Shown here: positions 22,710 through 34,784 of the stretch, piece by piece | Layout: each line of letters begins with the position of its first letter | How positions within the stretch are numbered: position 1 is the first letter of the stretch | The notes under the pieces: generated by a model | What the model saw: only the letters and a program-made list of their open reading frames with translations | Databases searched by the model: none | Told to the model about the DNA's origin: nothing | Made by a program: the position numbers and the translations under genes | Source of the DNA: Isoetes taiwanensis | Lineage: Eukaryota; Streptophyta; Lycopodiopsida; Isoetales; Isoetaceae | Direction of reading: 5' to 3' | DNA: 64,000 bases | Assembly: GCA_021234155.1 (NCBI GenBank) | Contig: JAJEKV010000094.1 | Span: 2,676,782 to 2,740,781, forward strand

Positions 22710-25700
22710 TTATCGAGAACATGATGAGATTGAGAGCTTTTAGCTAATGCTATGTCCCCCACATGTCAACAATGTATTTTGGAATCAAGAGTCTTGGTCT
22801 TTTGCCATTTGCATCCCATGCATAATGTATGGCATCTAACTTCTCATACCTTGATGGATCTCGATGGATTGGGTCGCCAACGCGTTTAGTTAAGCAACAT
22901 GTATAGTCACGACCAACGTGCATCCACCATGATACATAAATGTGACCATAATTGGTAGACTCTGGATCTAGGATGGCACCTTCTTCTGTAAAGCCCAACC
23001 ACGTTGGAGTTTCATCGTCTGTGTCGGACTAAAACGAACATACCTTTTGTAACATGTGCATGAGGATCGAACTCATCCATAGGTAACACCGACGCCCATC
23101 CGGCGCCCACAATACGTAGGCAAAGGTCTTACAAGCACAGCGGCTTCATCGACCCTCTGGAGTAAATGCAGCTTTGTAGAGGTTCTTGCCTTGTATGCAA
23201 CCAAAAGTTATCATTTTGAGGTCGCCCCGAGATACATCTTCCAAACACAAAAGAATCTCGTTCCAAGAATCCATAGTCGCTTTGTAATCGTCGTGCAAAT
23301 ACACTATCTTCTTGATTTTTGCGTAAGGAATTCCATAATGCTATGTACTTGTTGATCTTTGTCACAGCCGTGGAGATCTTTCAATGTCTTTCTTGGAGGG
23401 ATATTTTTAGGCACCCCTGTTGGTAACGTTGGCTCACCATTTTCATCCTCCTTCCACATCCTTATTCCTTTTTCTGGAATCCACTCTTTATAGGTTGGCC
23501 GCATCTTATATTGCATAATGGGCCATTTCCCATCCATTTTAAATCGGAATAGCAATGGGTTGGTATGGCCTGTTAGACGTTGGCCTTTATCAGGGATATA
23601 TCCCTTGACAAAGCCTTTCCAATCTGGAACTTCATCCACAAAATATGAAACAGGAGACTTTGCATTGCACTTGCTAAACAAGTAAAGCAACTCAGGCAAA
23701 GTTAGAGCATCCGATGAACTCATTAACGTCGAAAAGTTCCCAAACAATGCATCAATATCGTCATGAGTATGCCCAACCATCATGAAGCCAACCTGAATCT
23801 CATCGAATACCTTAAGCCATGTCAAATAAGAGAGGTAGGAGAACACATATCTACTTTTATTTTGACCCGATGCATTATCCAACTGTAAGTAGAGATTTCG
23901 AGGAAGAGGATTGAAGCCTTCTAAGTTGGCACTAGAAGATGAAGGCATCTTCTCTTGTGTTCAAGGCTTAGCTTATCGCAGTTGGTCGAAAGTATCTTTT
24001 AGGGCTTGCATCAATTTGCAATCTGTAGTTCTCGCTTCCACACAGATCACCACACTTGTCTTCTTCCCAAGCAACTCAAGATAGTGTAGGATCCTAGAAA
24101 GTGATCCAACATGAAAGTTTGAGTCATCCTTCCAAAGATCAAGAGAGAAATGGCCATAAGCCCGTCCACCATGACCATGTGTCAATGCTCCTGTCAAGCT
24201 GCTCTTCAAGCGATCTCCTCTCCAAAACAGACTTTTGTAGATGGTGACTTCTTGGTGTGAGTGTTTTGACCTGATCCATCTTATCATGTATTATGCAAAG
24301 GTGACTTTCTGGCGAACGATGTGATAATGCACGCCAATGCCAATATTGACTCCTACAAGAACGTTGTTCCAACATATGTGCCCGCCGTTGAATTGAAAGG
24401 TTGCGCTTCTCCCTTGTATCTTTTGTTCTTTCCAATTTCTGCTTGATGACTACACATATGTTACACTTGGAGAAAGCTGTATTTTTTGCTATGCTGACGT
24501 CTGGAAACTCTTTCTTCCAAATATTGTAAAAAGAGGGCAAGGTTACACTCTTCCCTGTCAATTCTTCCACCACGACACCCACTTCCTTATGTATGCTCTT
24601 CTTATTAAGAATGGAAGGAAGTTTGCGAACATTCTCCCTTATATCATCCTTTCCTTTTTTGCTTCTATGTGGAATGCTCTCTGCATTCTCACTAATGAAG
24701 GTATCAAGCACACTTTCTGTAGCTAGTGTCACAGATCTAGGCTTCTTAGAGCCTGTATTACCATGCTTTGCCCGTTTTCCACCTAACTCGAACCTCTTCC
24801 TCCAACTATAAAACGTAGACTGAGCAACTCCTAAAGCCATGCGCCATGCGAATTGACAGCACTCCACTCCAGAGACCACTACTTTCGCCTCCGACTGCCC
24901 TGTATAAGTTACACTCAACACATCAAAAACAAGCCTAATCCTGGCACTGCTTGATTGAGAATAAAATTCTTTTCTTAAGGCACATACTTGCTCTCGGCTC
25001 AGTTTTTTGACACATTTGTCCTTGCAACATGTTGATTTTATAGCACTCTTGATTGACTTGGAAGCGCACATCCTCTCCTCCTTGCTATCCCCCTTTGGTT
25101 CCCTCTTGACCCTCTTCACATATGTATATTTCCTTTTCCTCTTGAATTGCTTCTCAACATCAGCTTCCAAGCACTCAACTTCTAAGTCATCCTGTTCGAG
25201 AGCAGCTCGAGCTTGTAAATGTTGTGAAACTGTCCTACCATCATGAAGCAAAACATCATGGGTCTTCCAGGTTACTAGACTGTTAGCTATAGGCCTCTCA
25301 GCACAAGCATGACATGACCTGATATTTTGGTTTCCCGTTGGATCTATTATGTTACCCACTGAAAGCCCGACCTTTGATACACCCAAGAACTCATCGTCTA
25401 TAGTATCTTGAGGATCACTAAAGACTATATTCGCCTCCGAATATTTAGATCCAATGCATGAGTGAAGAATGTAGCATGGCAAACCTAGTAGATCTGTTCT
25501 GGAGTAGTAGACTGCCTCATCTTCAGGCTTAAACAACCTGAGACCAAGACGGGCAGCTAGATTCTCATGACCTCCAATCTCCTCTACTATCTCGTCTTCT
25601 TCATTTGTTGCTTTGGTTGCTTGGTTCACCACGGTGAGCAAATGAAACCGATGTCCGGGGCTCACGACGGATGATGGTGGACTACTAGATGAATCCTCTT

Positions 25701-25988
25701 CTGAAGAGGGCAAATTGAGGGATCTCAAAGACGTATCTTCACTTGAGGGGCACTCATTTTGTTTTACATCCCTCTTAGGCCATCGAATGAATGTGCCTAC
25801 CGCTTCACCAATGTTATCCGCCCCCGCAGGGGACTGAAGTTTCGGTCAATGGGATCACGGACTCGCGGACCTCAATAGCTACATTTGAAGGATCTATTTC
25901 CTTCCCATGAAGAGTGGTTCTATTCAAAATATGTCCTCGGGCAACAATTGTCCTTCCGGCCTAATAGGTTGTACAGAGAAAATTGAAC
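22710..25988 (-). pseudogene. DDE transposase, copy B (best preserved N-terminal half)
   Basis: The longest intact stretch (24,139-25,728; 529 residues) covers the serine-rich region, CHAC pair, basic KRKRKYTYVKRVKRE, helix-turn-helix-like VAQSTFYSWRKRF, KCNIC, and the first acidic block HDKMDQ (about 24,268-24,290). The following frames carry LQLDNASGQNKSRY (about 23,855-23,895) and GHTHDDIDALFG (about 23,735-23,775), then the C-terminal WLGF...SWWM module. Relative to copy C there are several one- to four-base differences, mostly near CTG or CAG. The coding start is inferred at the 25,988 acceptor. Confidence 0.85.
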
Positions 25989-26062
25989 CCTGTTTCAATC
26001 AAGCCAAGGCGACACTTTTTAGAACATATGAAATAGACGAAAAATAAGCAATAAATAAGCAA

Positions 26063-26412
26063 AAATGGCGCCATTTAGTACAAAAGAATAAATTTTGGTC
26101 TAAATTTGGAGCTAAATGGCCTTCATATTTCCATTTGGTCGAATCGTGAACACTTGGATCAAATGAAGCCATGGCGCCATTTGTTCCAAATTCACACCTA
26201 TGGCACATTCATAGGTGTGAATTTGGAACAAATGGCGCCATGGTGCCATTTGATCCAAGTGCACCATTTCGACCAAATGGCGCCATGGCTCCATTTGGCT
26301 CCAAATTTATATTTCAACCATGCAATTTTCAACCGAATGGCGCTATGGCGCCATTAAGACCAACACACCATTTTAAGGGTGTATTTGGAATAGAATGGCG
26401 CCCTGGCGCCAT
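26063..26412. repeat. palindrome array ATGGCGCCAT, copy B
   Basis: Same organisation as 13,029-13,412, slightly shorter and with one palindrome eroded (26,117-26,131). It lies between the divergent transposase and methyltransferase genes. Confidence 0.88.
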
Positions 26413-26759
26413 TTGATCCAAGTGGGTCACATGGGGCGATTTGGCTTAGCTCCATCACAAAATCTACACGAGGTGCCTATGTTATGCATTCTTGCTCCCA
26501 TTGCTGTATATGTGTCAATAAGAGGAGACATGCATAACATGGGCACCCCATGCCAACTTTGCAATTGAAACCAAGGTTCTTAGTGTCCTAGCAGCATTAA
26601 TGTCAGCATTTGAACACGCTATACACATGGCAAAGAATAGAACGTAATTCATACCGTAAAAAAGTGGACTTACTTGATATTAGATAGATCCATAGTGGTA
26701 TGTCCTGGAGCAGTAGATGGAACAGGAAAATCAAGCTGATCCCAGCAGATATATTCGCA

Positions 26760-26950
26760 GAAGAATGCGCCAAGAAGAGTTCGCCAAGAAGAAAGCGCCA
26801 AGAAGGATTCACCAAGAAGAAAGCGCCAAGAAGGATTCGCCAAGAAGAAAGCGCCAAGAAGGATTCGCCAAGAAGAAAGCGCCAAGAAGAATGCGCCAAG
26901 AAGAAAGCGCCAAGAATCACCTGGGATTTCTGTGAGCGCCAAGAAGGAAG
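26760..26950. repeat. GCGCCAAGAAGAAA tandem array, copy B
   Basis: About 12 units of 13-15 bp, matching the copy A array in sequence and position relative to the methyltransferase gene. The copies differ in how many GATTC-variant units they hold. Confidence 0.88.
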
Positions 26951-27744
26951 CGCCTGACAGCACGCATGCGCCTTGCAAAGTTTCGCCAGGCTCGAGAAAA
27001 GAAGCGCCGCTTTATGCGGCGGTAGAATCGGAGACTTAACAGCGGATTCGAAAAGCTCTGGCGTGCACGAAAACGTCTACGTCGTGGCATGGGCGCATTA
27101 AGTGGGAGCACGGCGACAAAGAGGGAGCTTTAAATGCAAAGTACAATTTTAAAAGCGGACGATTCAAATTTGGACAGGTGGCAGTCAAATTTCAATTTAC
27201 GGGCGGGAATTTTGACTTTTATGTTAATTGCGGGCGGGCGGGAATTTTGAATTTTATGTTCAAATTTGGGCAGGCGGGCGTTAGAGCGAGAAATATTCGA
27301 ATTTCAAAATTCAAATTGTGGCGGACATAGGCCTGGACGCCACGCGCATGGCGGCATACTGGACCGCCACCCGCATGGGCGGGCATGGTCTATTTTGGCG
27401 GGGGCGTGATCGCCACGGGCATGGGCGGCTGGACGGGCATGGGCGCCTGGACAGCCACGGGCCCTAGTTGGCCGCCTGTGGTACAGCAGACAGCCAGCGC
27501 CAAAAGTTTGTTATGCCTAATTGTTTTTCTGAAGCTTCTCATTTGGTTTTTCGCTGATTCCGGCTCAAAGCGCCCGACCTTAGCCGCCCGGCCGTTTAGT
27601 CGCCCGCATTTAGCATCCAATTGCCTAAAGCAACCCTTCTGAGTCCTTTGTTTTTAGTGTTTTCTGGCGCCATTTACCCACGGTTCAGCGCCTCAACACA
27701 TCTAGCTACACACCAGTTTTCGGACCGAATTCAAGGCGCTCGAA

Positions 27745-29911
27745 ATGGAAATCGACAATTCTGGAGCTCCTCAGAATGTGGAGACAGCGGCTAGCGCACC
27801 TCAAGGGACAGGTATGTCATCTACTTGCATTGTTTTGTTTGGGCTAAATCGCGCCACCGCGCCATTTAGATGCCTGGTAGCCCCAGAATCAGCCGGAATT
27901 TACCAGCCAGGTATCTTGGTCCACATGAAGATGGTTGCCAAGAGCGGTCGCGAAGATTGGATCCGGGTGGTCTGTGAGGATACAATGCAGCATCTACTAT
28001 GTGGACTGGAAGTTTTATGATCCCACTGTAATGTCTGCTAGCATTGCAAATGTAGCTGGTTCGGCGAAGAAACAAGGCTGGGCGCTGCCATCGTACAACA
28101 GCTTTGAAGAAGCTGACATCAAAGGCCCACAAGAAATCTTGAGGGGCTTTATGATTATTTGAAATCATATGAACGAGTCGAAAAACTCGCCTTCATTCGT
28201 TGTCAAGGCATTAGTCCAGCAGATGCCTGGTTACCCACCATTGTGGACACGGCCTGGTTAAAAATAGTTAGCAAGAAGAAGACAAGACAACCTAAGGAGA
28301 CACCTGCAGCCGAAAAAGACTCCTCATCTTCTACTGAGGATGTTGGCCAGGAAACTGAGGAAGGAAAGGCGGCGGGCAAGCGGAAAGTTAAGAGAAAGGA
28401 TCACAAAGATCCTGAGAAGGAAAAGATAGAAAGGAAGGAAAGGAAGGAAAAGAAGGAAGAGAGGGAAAAGGAAGAGAAGGAAAAGAAGGAAAAGAAAAAG
28501 GAAAGGAAAGACAAGGACAGGGATGGCAAGGGGCAGAAGGAAGGAAAGGCGAGACAGGAAAAGGAGGGGAAGGAAGTGGAGACAGAGGAAATGGAAGGGA
28601 AAAAGAAGAAGAAGAAGCATAGGCTGGAGACCTCCGAGAAGGAAAGGACACCTAAAAAGCAAAGAAGGCAGACTCAGGCTCCTAGTCCTGCTGGAAGTCC
28701 AAGAAGTGGTGGTGAACCTCCAAGCCCTTTGCATAGCCAGGATCCTGCGGGCACACCGGCCAAAAGGGTCGCCATTCAGAAGCCAGAGCGCAAGGTTACC
28801 TTAAGAATTGCTCAGCACTTGCTAGAGGTGCCTGCAAATCTTAAGGTGGAAAGGTCAGAAGAGGAAAAGACGGCAGAGAATACACTGCAAAAAATTTACG
28901 ATCACTGGCATCTGTTTCCTCTGGGTGTCACATTTATAAAAAAGATAGACGTGTTCAAACTATATCAAGGGCCAGCAAATCTGGCATCTAGACCAAGGAA
29001 TATGGAGCACGTCAAAATATTGGTGGAGTCCTTTCAGAGAGACCCACATCCAGTGTTCACTCCCGCTGATGTAATTCCATTCAATCCCCTCACAAACAAA
29101 CTGGTCCCTTGGAAAACCGAGGATGACCTCATGGGGATGCACTATTATATAGTGAATGGTTATGGCTGCTCAGCTTGTATGTAGAAGACTCGGCACAGCA
29201 AAGTCCCAAGAGCAAATGTCAAAGATTTATCTTCAACGGAATTGCCGAGTCTTATCTGGCACAGTCAACGAACAAGAATGCCTGCAGCTCAGTTGTGAAG
29301 TCAATGATATCACTGCGAAGACTATTTTCAAAGAGCCCTTCATTGATAACATAACCCACCTGCGGCAGCAATATGCTCTATGCGGGAAGCCTGATCCATC
29401 GGGACGCGGGCAGTCACGCTCTGAACCATACAAGGTACATACTGTTGTAATTATTGGCATGATTAGCAAATGGCGCCGCGGCGCCATTTAGTATGCAAAT
29501 GGCGTTGTGGCGCCATTTGCTTACTAAATGGCGCGGCGGCGCCATTTCTTCACTAAATGGCGCCGCGGCGCCATTTGCACATTAAATGTCATTCAAGGCT
29601 AACTTCTTGTTGTTTCCAGCGTTCTCTGGCTTTGGCTGAAGTTACCATGCGTGGTAAGCATCCAAAAGATTTCAACCAGTGGGTCTTCATGCCAGAGGAT
29701 ATTTTTCAGTTATTCATGTCCCTGTGGAACTTGTGGAAATCCTGCAAGCTACAAGATAACAAGGGACAAGTTATTACTTGTAACTGGGCAAAAGACCATG
29801 ACTACTTCAGTCAGACCTACCTGAGGTGCATGAGGGGTCTCGACTACGAAGACTGTCGGGTTTTGTTCCAGGAAGTGCTGGATGGGAAGACCTTCGTCAA
29901 GGTCACCAGTG
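27745..29911 (+). pseudogene. ParB-methyltransferase gene, copy B: exons 1-4, truncated before the methyltransferase domain
   Basis: Exons: 27,745-27,811; 27,881-29,434 (exons 2 and 3 of copy A joined without interruption); 29,620-29,911. Intron 1 is only about 70 bp because the palindrome block is deleted. The product would have an N-terminal region (IYQPGILVHMKMVAKSGRE, WKFYDPTVMSASIANVAG), a roughly 110-residue lysine/glutamate-rich segment, a proline/serine segment and the ParB-like domain. Damage: a TGA at 28,160-28,162 (CGA in copy A), a frameshift near 28,220, and an 11-bp deletion near 29,157 that removes the NGNHS motif. After DYT the gene is fused to the end of gene X, so the methyltransferase domain is missing. 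Confidence 0.82.
29468..29577. repeat. four GGCGCC palindromes in the intron before exon 4, copy B
   Basis: Four AAATGGCGCC...GGCGCCATTT units with slight variants (GCG, TTG and CGG centres) inside the 29,435-29,619 intron. They match 18,406-18,514 in number and spacing. Confidence 0.88.
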
Positions 29912-30288
29912 ATTACACACGGAAGAAGAGCGGACCCAACTCCACAAAACCGTTGTACTCGTTGTAGTACACCCTAATAAGGCCATACATCTGTCCCTTA
30001 GAAATTTCATGAATGAACTCTGATATGTATGCATCCAGAGAGTGTGCTAAATATCCAGCACGAAGAAGAGGCCTCAATTGCTGTAGCATCTCGTCCAGAT
30101 AAGGAGGGGGTTCAAGAATTCCCCTCATTGCAAGTCTCCTATAACATTGGGGATGGATTAATTTCCATCAGTGGCTCATGACCACAATCAAATCGCTCCA
30201 GAATGAAGTTGATCAACTCCATTGTAAGCTCCTTGGTGGGACTGTGGCGCAACCTCCACTCCAAGAAATGGTCCCATAGCTCATCCAT
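29912..30288 (-). pseudogene. gene X, copy 2 (one frameshift)
   Basis: ATG at 30,288 (MDELWDHF). It has the same helical protein as copy 1 up to LMEINPS, a frame break near 30,148, then MRGILEPPPYLDEML to VYYNEYNGFVELGPLFFR. This copy shows the C-terminal residues that are lost in copy 1. The end is fused to the truncated methyltransferase exon at about 29,911, so the natural stop is unknown. Function unknown. Confidence 0.6.
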
Positions 30289-30407
30289 TCCAGGCCGCAC
30301 AGAATGCCTGGGGCATGCTTGCAGGCCTTCTGGAGTAGCCCAGGGAGGATTGGATCCAATCATTTGCAAAAGCAAGCAAGGATCACCGACGGAGCAAGGA
30401 ACACGGA

Positions 30408-31060
30408 GCAGAGCAAGTAGCAAGTTCAAGAGCAAACAACAAGATCAAGTAGCAAGGAGCACGGGAATGAAGTAGCAAGGAACAAGGATCAAGATCAAGT
30501 AGCAAGATGCAATGAACAAGGAAGATCAAGTAGCAAGAAGATCAAGGAACAAGGAAGATCAAGGAGCAAGAAGCAAGGATCAAGATCAAGTAGCAAGGAA
30601 CAAGATCAAGTAGCAAGATCAAGAGCAAGGAACAAGATCAAGTAGCAAGGAGCACGGGAATTAAGTAGCAAGGAACAAGGATCAAGATCAAGTAGCAAGA
30701 AGCAATGAACAAGGAAGATCAAGTAGCAAGAAGATCAAGGAACAAGGAAGATCAAGTAGCAAGAAGATAAAGTAACAAGGAAGATCAAGTAGCAAGGAAC
30801 AAGATCAAGTAGCAAGATCAAGAGCAAGGAACAAGATCAAGTAGCAAGGAGCACGGGAATGAAGTAGCAAGGAACAAGGATCAAGATCAAGTAGCAAGAA
30901 GCAATGAACAAGGAAGATCAAGTAGCAAGAAGATCAAGGAACAAGGAAGATCAAGTAGCAAGAAGATCAAGGAACAAGGAAGATCAAGGAGCAAGAAGCA
31001 AGGATCAAGATCAAGTAGCAAGGTGAAAAGTGAGAAGTGAAAGCAAGGTAAAAGAATTTA
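30408..31060. repeat. purine-rich satellite (GATCAAGTAGCAAG family), copy 2
   Basis: Same words and same 210-230-bp higher-order spacing as 21,405-22,045. It lies between gene X and the 22-bp repeats. Confidence 0.88.
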
Positions 31061-31070
31061 TAGCTACGAA

Positions 31071-31193
31071 TCCAATAATGTTGAAGTATAATACCAATAA
31101 TGTTGAAGTATAATACCAATAATGCTGACGTATAATACCAATAATGCTCACGTATAATACCAATAATGCTGAAGTATTATACCAATAATTCTA
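31071..31193. repeat. 22-bp tandem repeat upstream of the MAYNIYED gene, copy 2
   Basis: CCAATAATGYTGAAGTATAATA repeated about 5.5 times, identical in arrangement to 22,080-22,203. Confidence 0.88.
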
Positions 31194-31199
31194 CGACGA

Positions 31200-31208
31200 C
31201 TATAAAAG
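31200..31208 (+). promoter_or_regulatory. TATA box of the MAYNIYED gene, copy 2
   Basis: CTATAAAAG at 36 bp before the ATG at 31,244, preserved with its flanks between the two copies. Confidence 0.7.
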
Positions 31209-31243
31209 CAGCTCCATTCGGTGGTAGAAGTCATTCATCTCCC

Positions 31244-31483
31244 ATGGCTTATAATATTTATGAAGATCGGTTTGAGACCATTCTTTGCTCCATGAGCTAC
31301 AATGATATTGTTCGCTGCATACATAAAGGTGTTAAGCTGGAACCCTACTTGCAATCCAAAGCTGATGGTCCTGAGTGTCATTGCCCTGGCCTTACTCGTG
31401 TTGTGATCCATCTTCTTTGGCTTCCTGAGCGCCGTGCCTATGAGCTGAATGCGATCACGTTAGCAGGGATTGAAGATGAGTGA
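31244..31483 (+). CDS. MAYNIYED small gene, copy 2, intact 79 residues
   Basis: An uninterrupted frame with its own TATA box and a plant-like start context (CCCATGGC). The sequence reads MAYNIYEDRFETILCSM at the start and ends YELNAITLAGIEDE. It holds three cysteines and is mildly acidic at the end. No family was recognised and no signal peptide or membrane segment is apparent. Its 3' end converges on the transposase of the next unit, with about 210 bp between the stops. Being in the unit twice with the same promoter suggests it is an element gene. Confidence 0.65.
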   Translation: MAYNIYEDRFETILCSMSYNDIVRCIHKGVKLEPYLQSKADGPECHCPGLTRVVIHLLWLPERRAYELNAITLAGIEDE

Positions 31484-31696
31484 ATCATTGACTGTATAAT
31501 GCCATCAATAATATGTGCATCTAAATTATATGTATGCCATCAATAATGTGTGCATCAGATGTAATGATGTGTATTAAACACCTATTAAAAGATGTAAGGA
31601 TGTAGTATAAGCATAATGAAAGCTAATTGATGTATCGACTGGGTATTAATTGTCCAAAATGCAGCTGTATTATAGCAAAAGAAATTACATACATGA

Positions 31697-32453
31697 TTAT
31701 CGAGAACATGACTGAGATTGAGAGCTTTTAGCTAATGCTATGTCCCCCCACATGTCAACAATGTATTTTGGAATCTGAAGAGTCTTCGGTCTTTTGCCAT
31801 TTGCATCCCATGCATAATGTATGGCATCTAACTTCTCATACCTTGATGGATCTGATGGATTGGGTCGCCAACGTTTAGTTAAGCAACATGTATAGTCACG
31901 ACCAACAGGCATCCACCATGATACATAAATGTGACCATAATTGGTAGACTCTGGATCTAGGATGGCACCTTCTTCTGTAAAGCCCAACCACGTTGGAGTT
32001 TCATCGTCTCCAGGTCGGACTAAAACGAACATACCTTTTGTAACATGTGCATGAGGATCGAACTCATCCATAGGTAACACTGGACGCCCATCTGCTGGCC
32101 CACAATACGTAGGCAAAGGTCTTACAAGCACAGCGGCTTCATCGACCTCTGGAGTAAATGCAGCTTGTAGAGGTTCTTGCCTTGTATGCAACCAAAAGTT
32201 ATCATTTTGAGGTCGTCCTGGAGATACATCTTCCAAACACAAAAGAATCTCGTTCCAGTAATCCATAGCTGCTTTGTACTGTCGTGCAAATACACTATCT
32301 TCTTGATTTTTGCAGAAGGAATTCCATAATGCTATGTACTTGCTGATGCTGTCTGCCAGGCCAGGGAGATCTTTCAATGTCTTCCTTGGAGGGATATTTT
32401 TAGGCACCCCTGTTGGTAACGTTGGCTCACCATTTTCATCCTCCTTCCACATT
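31697..32453 (-). CDS. DDE transposase, copy C, C-terminal 251 residues (interrupted by gypsy insertion)
   Basis: An intact frame from KEDENGEPTLPTG to DIALAKSSQSQSCSR with stop at 31,697. It contains the C-terminal module found in all copies (FVLVRPGDDETPTWLGF, YVSWWMPVGRDYTCCLTKRW, KTLQIPKYIVDMW). Its beta-rich pattern recalls a chromatin- or DNA-reading domain, but that is inference. The upstream part continues at 55,001 after the 22.5-kb retrotransposon. The ACATT on each side is the target duplication. Confidence 0.85.
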
Positions 32454-33956
32454 TGTGACGTCCCCTACTCGTATACGATGCCCGCACCGTATACAAACAG
32501 GAGTTCATCCCCCATACCAGCTCCATTGCTGATACAGGGCCCTCCACATATCACTGTGATCGTCTGAAGTCCCCAGTGGGAAGAATGAAGGGGTCATTTT
32601 ACCCCGTCTCCCTCAGGGCCTACCTAGCTGCGGAAGCGTAAACATACACGTCAGTAACATACATCACATACCCACCTCGAAGGGTGGTACATCAACATCT
32701 GCATAGACAAAGATCAGCACAACACAAGTGGGATCCTACCCAAGGCTCAGACACAGGGATGGACTGACAAGCTTGGGTCTCCAGAGTTCGTTGCAGACGG
32801 AATCATGACAATGGTATTGGCTGGCATAAGAACATGGCATTGGGTTGTCCACACCATCCGCCCCTCCTGTGCACACTTTGCAGAGTAGGTTGAAAAGTGT
32901 TGGGACCCGACTGTAGCCCGCCGGGTGCATAGCCAAAGGGGCTACTCCTGGGTTACATCTCCCCAGGCCCGATGGGGCAGGTAGGGATTACTCCCACCCG
33001 AAGTCTACATGCTGACCCAAGGTGACTAGAGGGCCACTGCCCTTATTCGACTTAACCCACTGGAAGGTGAACCCCACCCCACGGGTGTCGAGCCCATGCC
33101 TTGCCCACACTCAGTGGCAAGCCATTAGACCTAGTCACTCTGATCCCCGGTAGGCCTTACACACCAGAGGGATCGGTCAAGGGTCAGAACACGAACCTCG
33201 TTCTGAGCCAGTCTCGTCCCTTCACCCACAACCAGGTGTGGTTCTTGTACACAGGCCGAAATCTAGTAATGCACTAAGAGGGACTAACTAGGAGCATCAT
33301 CTACTAAGCTTTAAGTCTCTACCCCCCTTCCCAATACAATGAGTTCACAGAATTCATCCGTCCATCATATCAACATAATAAATAATAAAGAACTGATCTA
33401 TCTCATAGAGTTAGGTTCTTTAGTTAAGTCAATCTTGGGATCTACTTGGCTGCTAGGGGTGATCTAATAGGCTAAACCTACTGATTCGAAGGCTGGAGTA
33501 AGGTTCATGCTATTTGATCGACCAAATACCTAATCCCTGGTTCACTCCTCTCGATCCGGCGCCCATGTCCTTGTTCGCCGGGATGCGGTCGGAGGAATGA
33601 TCTGACTAGCTGGGGCGCACAGGCAGATCGTGAGAGTTGGAATTGACTCCTCAGGCGCGCGAATCGGAGTTCGGAAGGTCTGTGGGCGAAAAAGGGAATG
33701 TTAGGGTTTGATGCCTTATGTAGGCTATCAGTTAGGTTTAGGGTTTTCCATGACCCTTGGTCTACCTTTAATGGGTTTAAAGGTCTAAAGGTGCGCGCAT
33801 TGCTAAGTGTGCGCACCATTGCAAGTTGCCCCCTAGGGCATCCTTGCTTAGGTCTGTGTCGGCGTACACGTCGACTAGACGGCGGGTACGCTGCGGCGCC
33901 GCCAAGAAAAGATGCGGTATCGCCTTGAGACCGTGATATCGTCTTCGAACGCCACA
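32454..33956 (-). repeat. gypsy 3' LTR
   Basis: A 1,503-bp copy of the LTR at 53,494-55,000. Its edges are set by TGTGACG/CGTCACA ends, the target duplication on the left and the polypurine tract on the right. Differences from the other LTR are bunched (about 32,469-32,500, 32,780-32,930, 33,547-33,590 and 33,855-33,950). Confidence 0.95.
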
Positions 33957-33969
33957 TTCTCCCCACCTT
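33957..33969 (-). other. polypurine tract of the gypsy element
   Basis: The minus strand reads AAGGTGGGGAGAA directly before the LTR start TGTGGCG, the expected plus-strand primer site. A second copy of the same word lies at 34,002-34,014, so the region contains a short duplication. Confidence 0.85.
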
Positions 33970-34784
33970 GAATTGATGCCGCCCCCGCAAAGATCGCGGG
34001 TTCTCCCCACCTTGGGATCTGCTTATCCTGCAATCAACCTCATGCATACGATATACCTATTATTACATTTATACATTCAATAAAATTACCCTAAGGTATT
34101 ATTTACAGGACATTATTGAACTATTATTTAATCAAATGCTTAATTATTCGCATTTATTACAACGATTACTCAAATTTTATTATATATACTATTATTCTTC
34201 GAGGTACTTCTTAATTCCTTGCAACACTTTAGACAAAATTGTGTTGCAAGTCTTCGTAGTCCGACCTCCTAGCCCTCCGGAGCGCTCTATTGGCCTGCAG
34301 GTCACACTACGTTAGTACCATATTTAATTATTTATAAAGTTTTGGTTATATGGTGACCACCCCACCTATCTACATGGATGCATGGCTAATCTCCCGGCGT
34401 AGGAAGAGGGTGATTCTTCCATTATGGCCGTGGAGACAGCGTCTATATGCCTATATGCCACTCATGCCTACACCTTTAGTTGCCCAGCGTGGAGGATAGG
34501 TCCTTCCCGTATATGGGGCGTGAAGGCCAGATTCCTCCTATCAAAACATATATGGGGCTAGAGGTGCTTTTCCTATCAGTGCATTCCTCAATGACCTCTT
34601 TTCTCTCGAGGTCGTCTACTTCCGTGGGACAGAAGTAGACTTTCCAAGCGGCACCGCGGTCATGCCTACATTGACATTACACCACGTCCTAGAGATCACC
34701 GTAGTAATCTCATCATCGGTTACAACGCATGCAACCCTTACCTCATAGGTTGCATGCGTAGATTATACCTAACTAGGCAGGCTG
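33970..34784. other. gypsy 3' untranslated region, no gene seen
   Basis: Lies between the pol stop and the polypurine tract. AT-rich to 34,220, then mixed sequence with repeats of CGTATATGGGGC. No supported frame. Confidence 0.6.
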
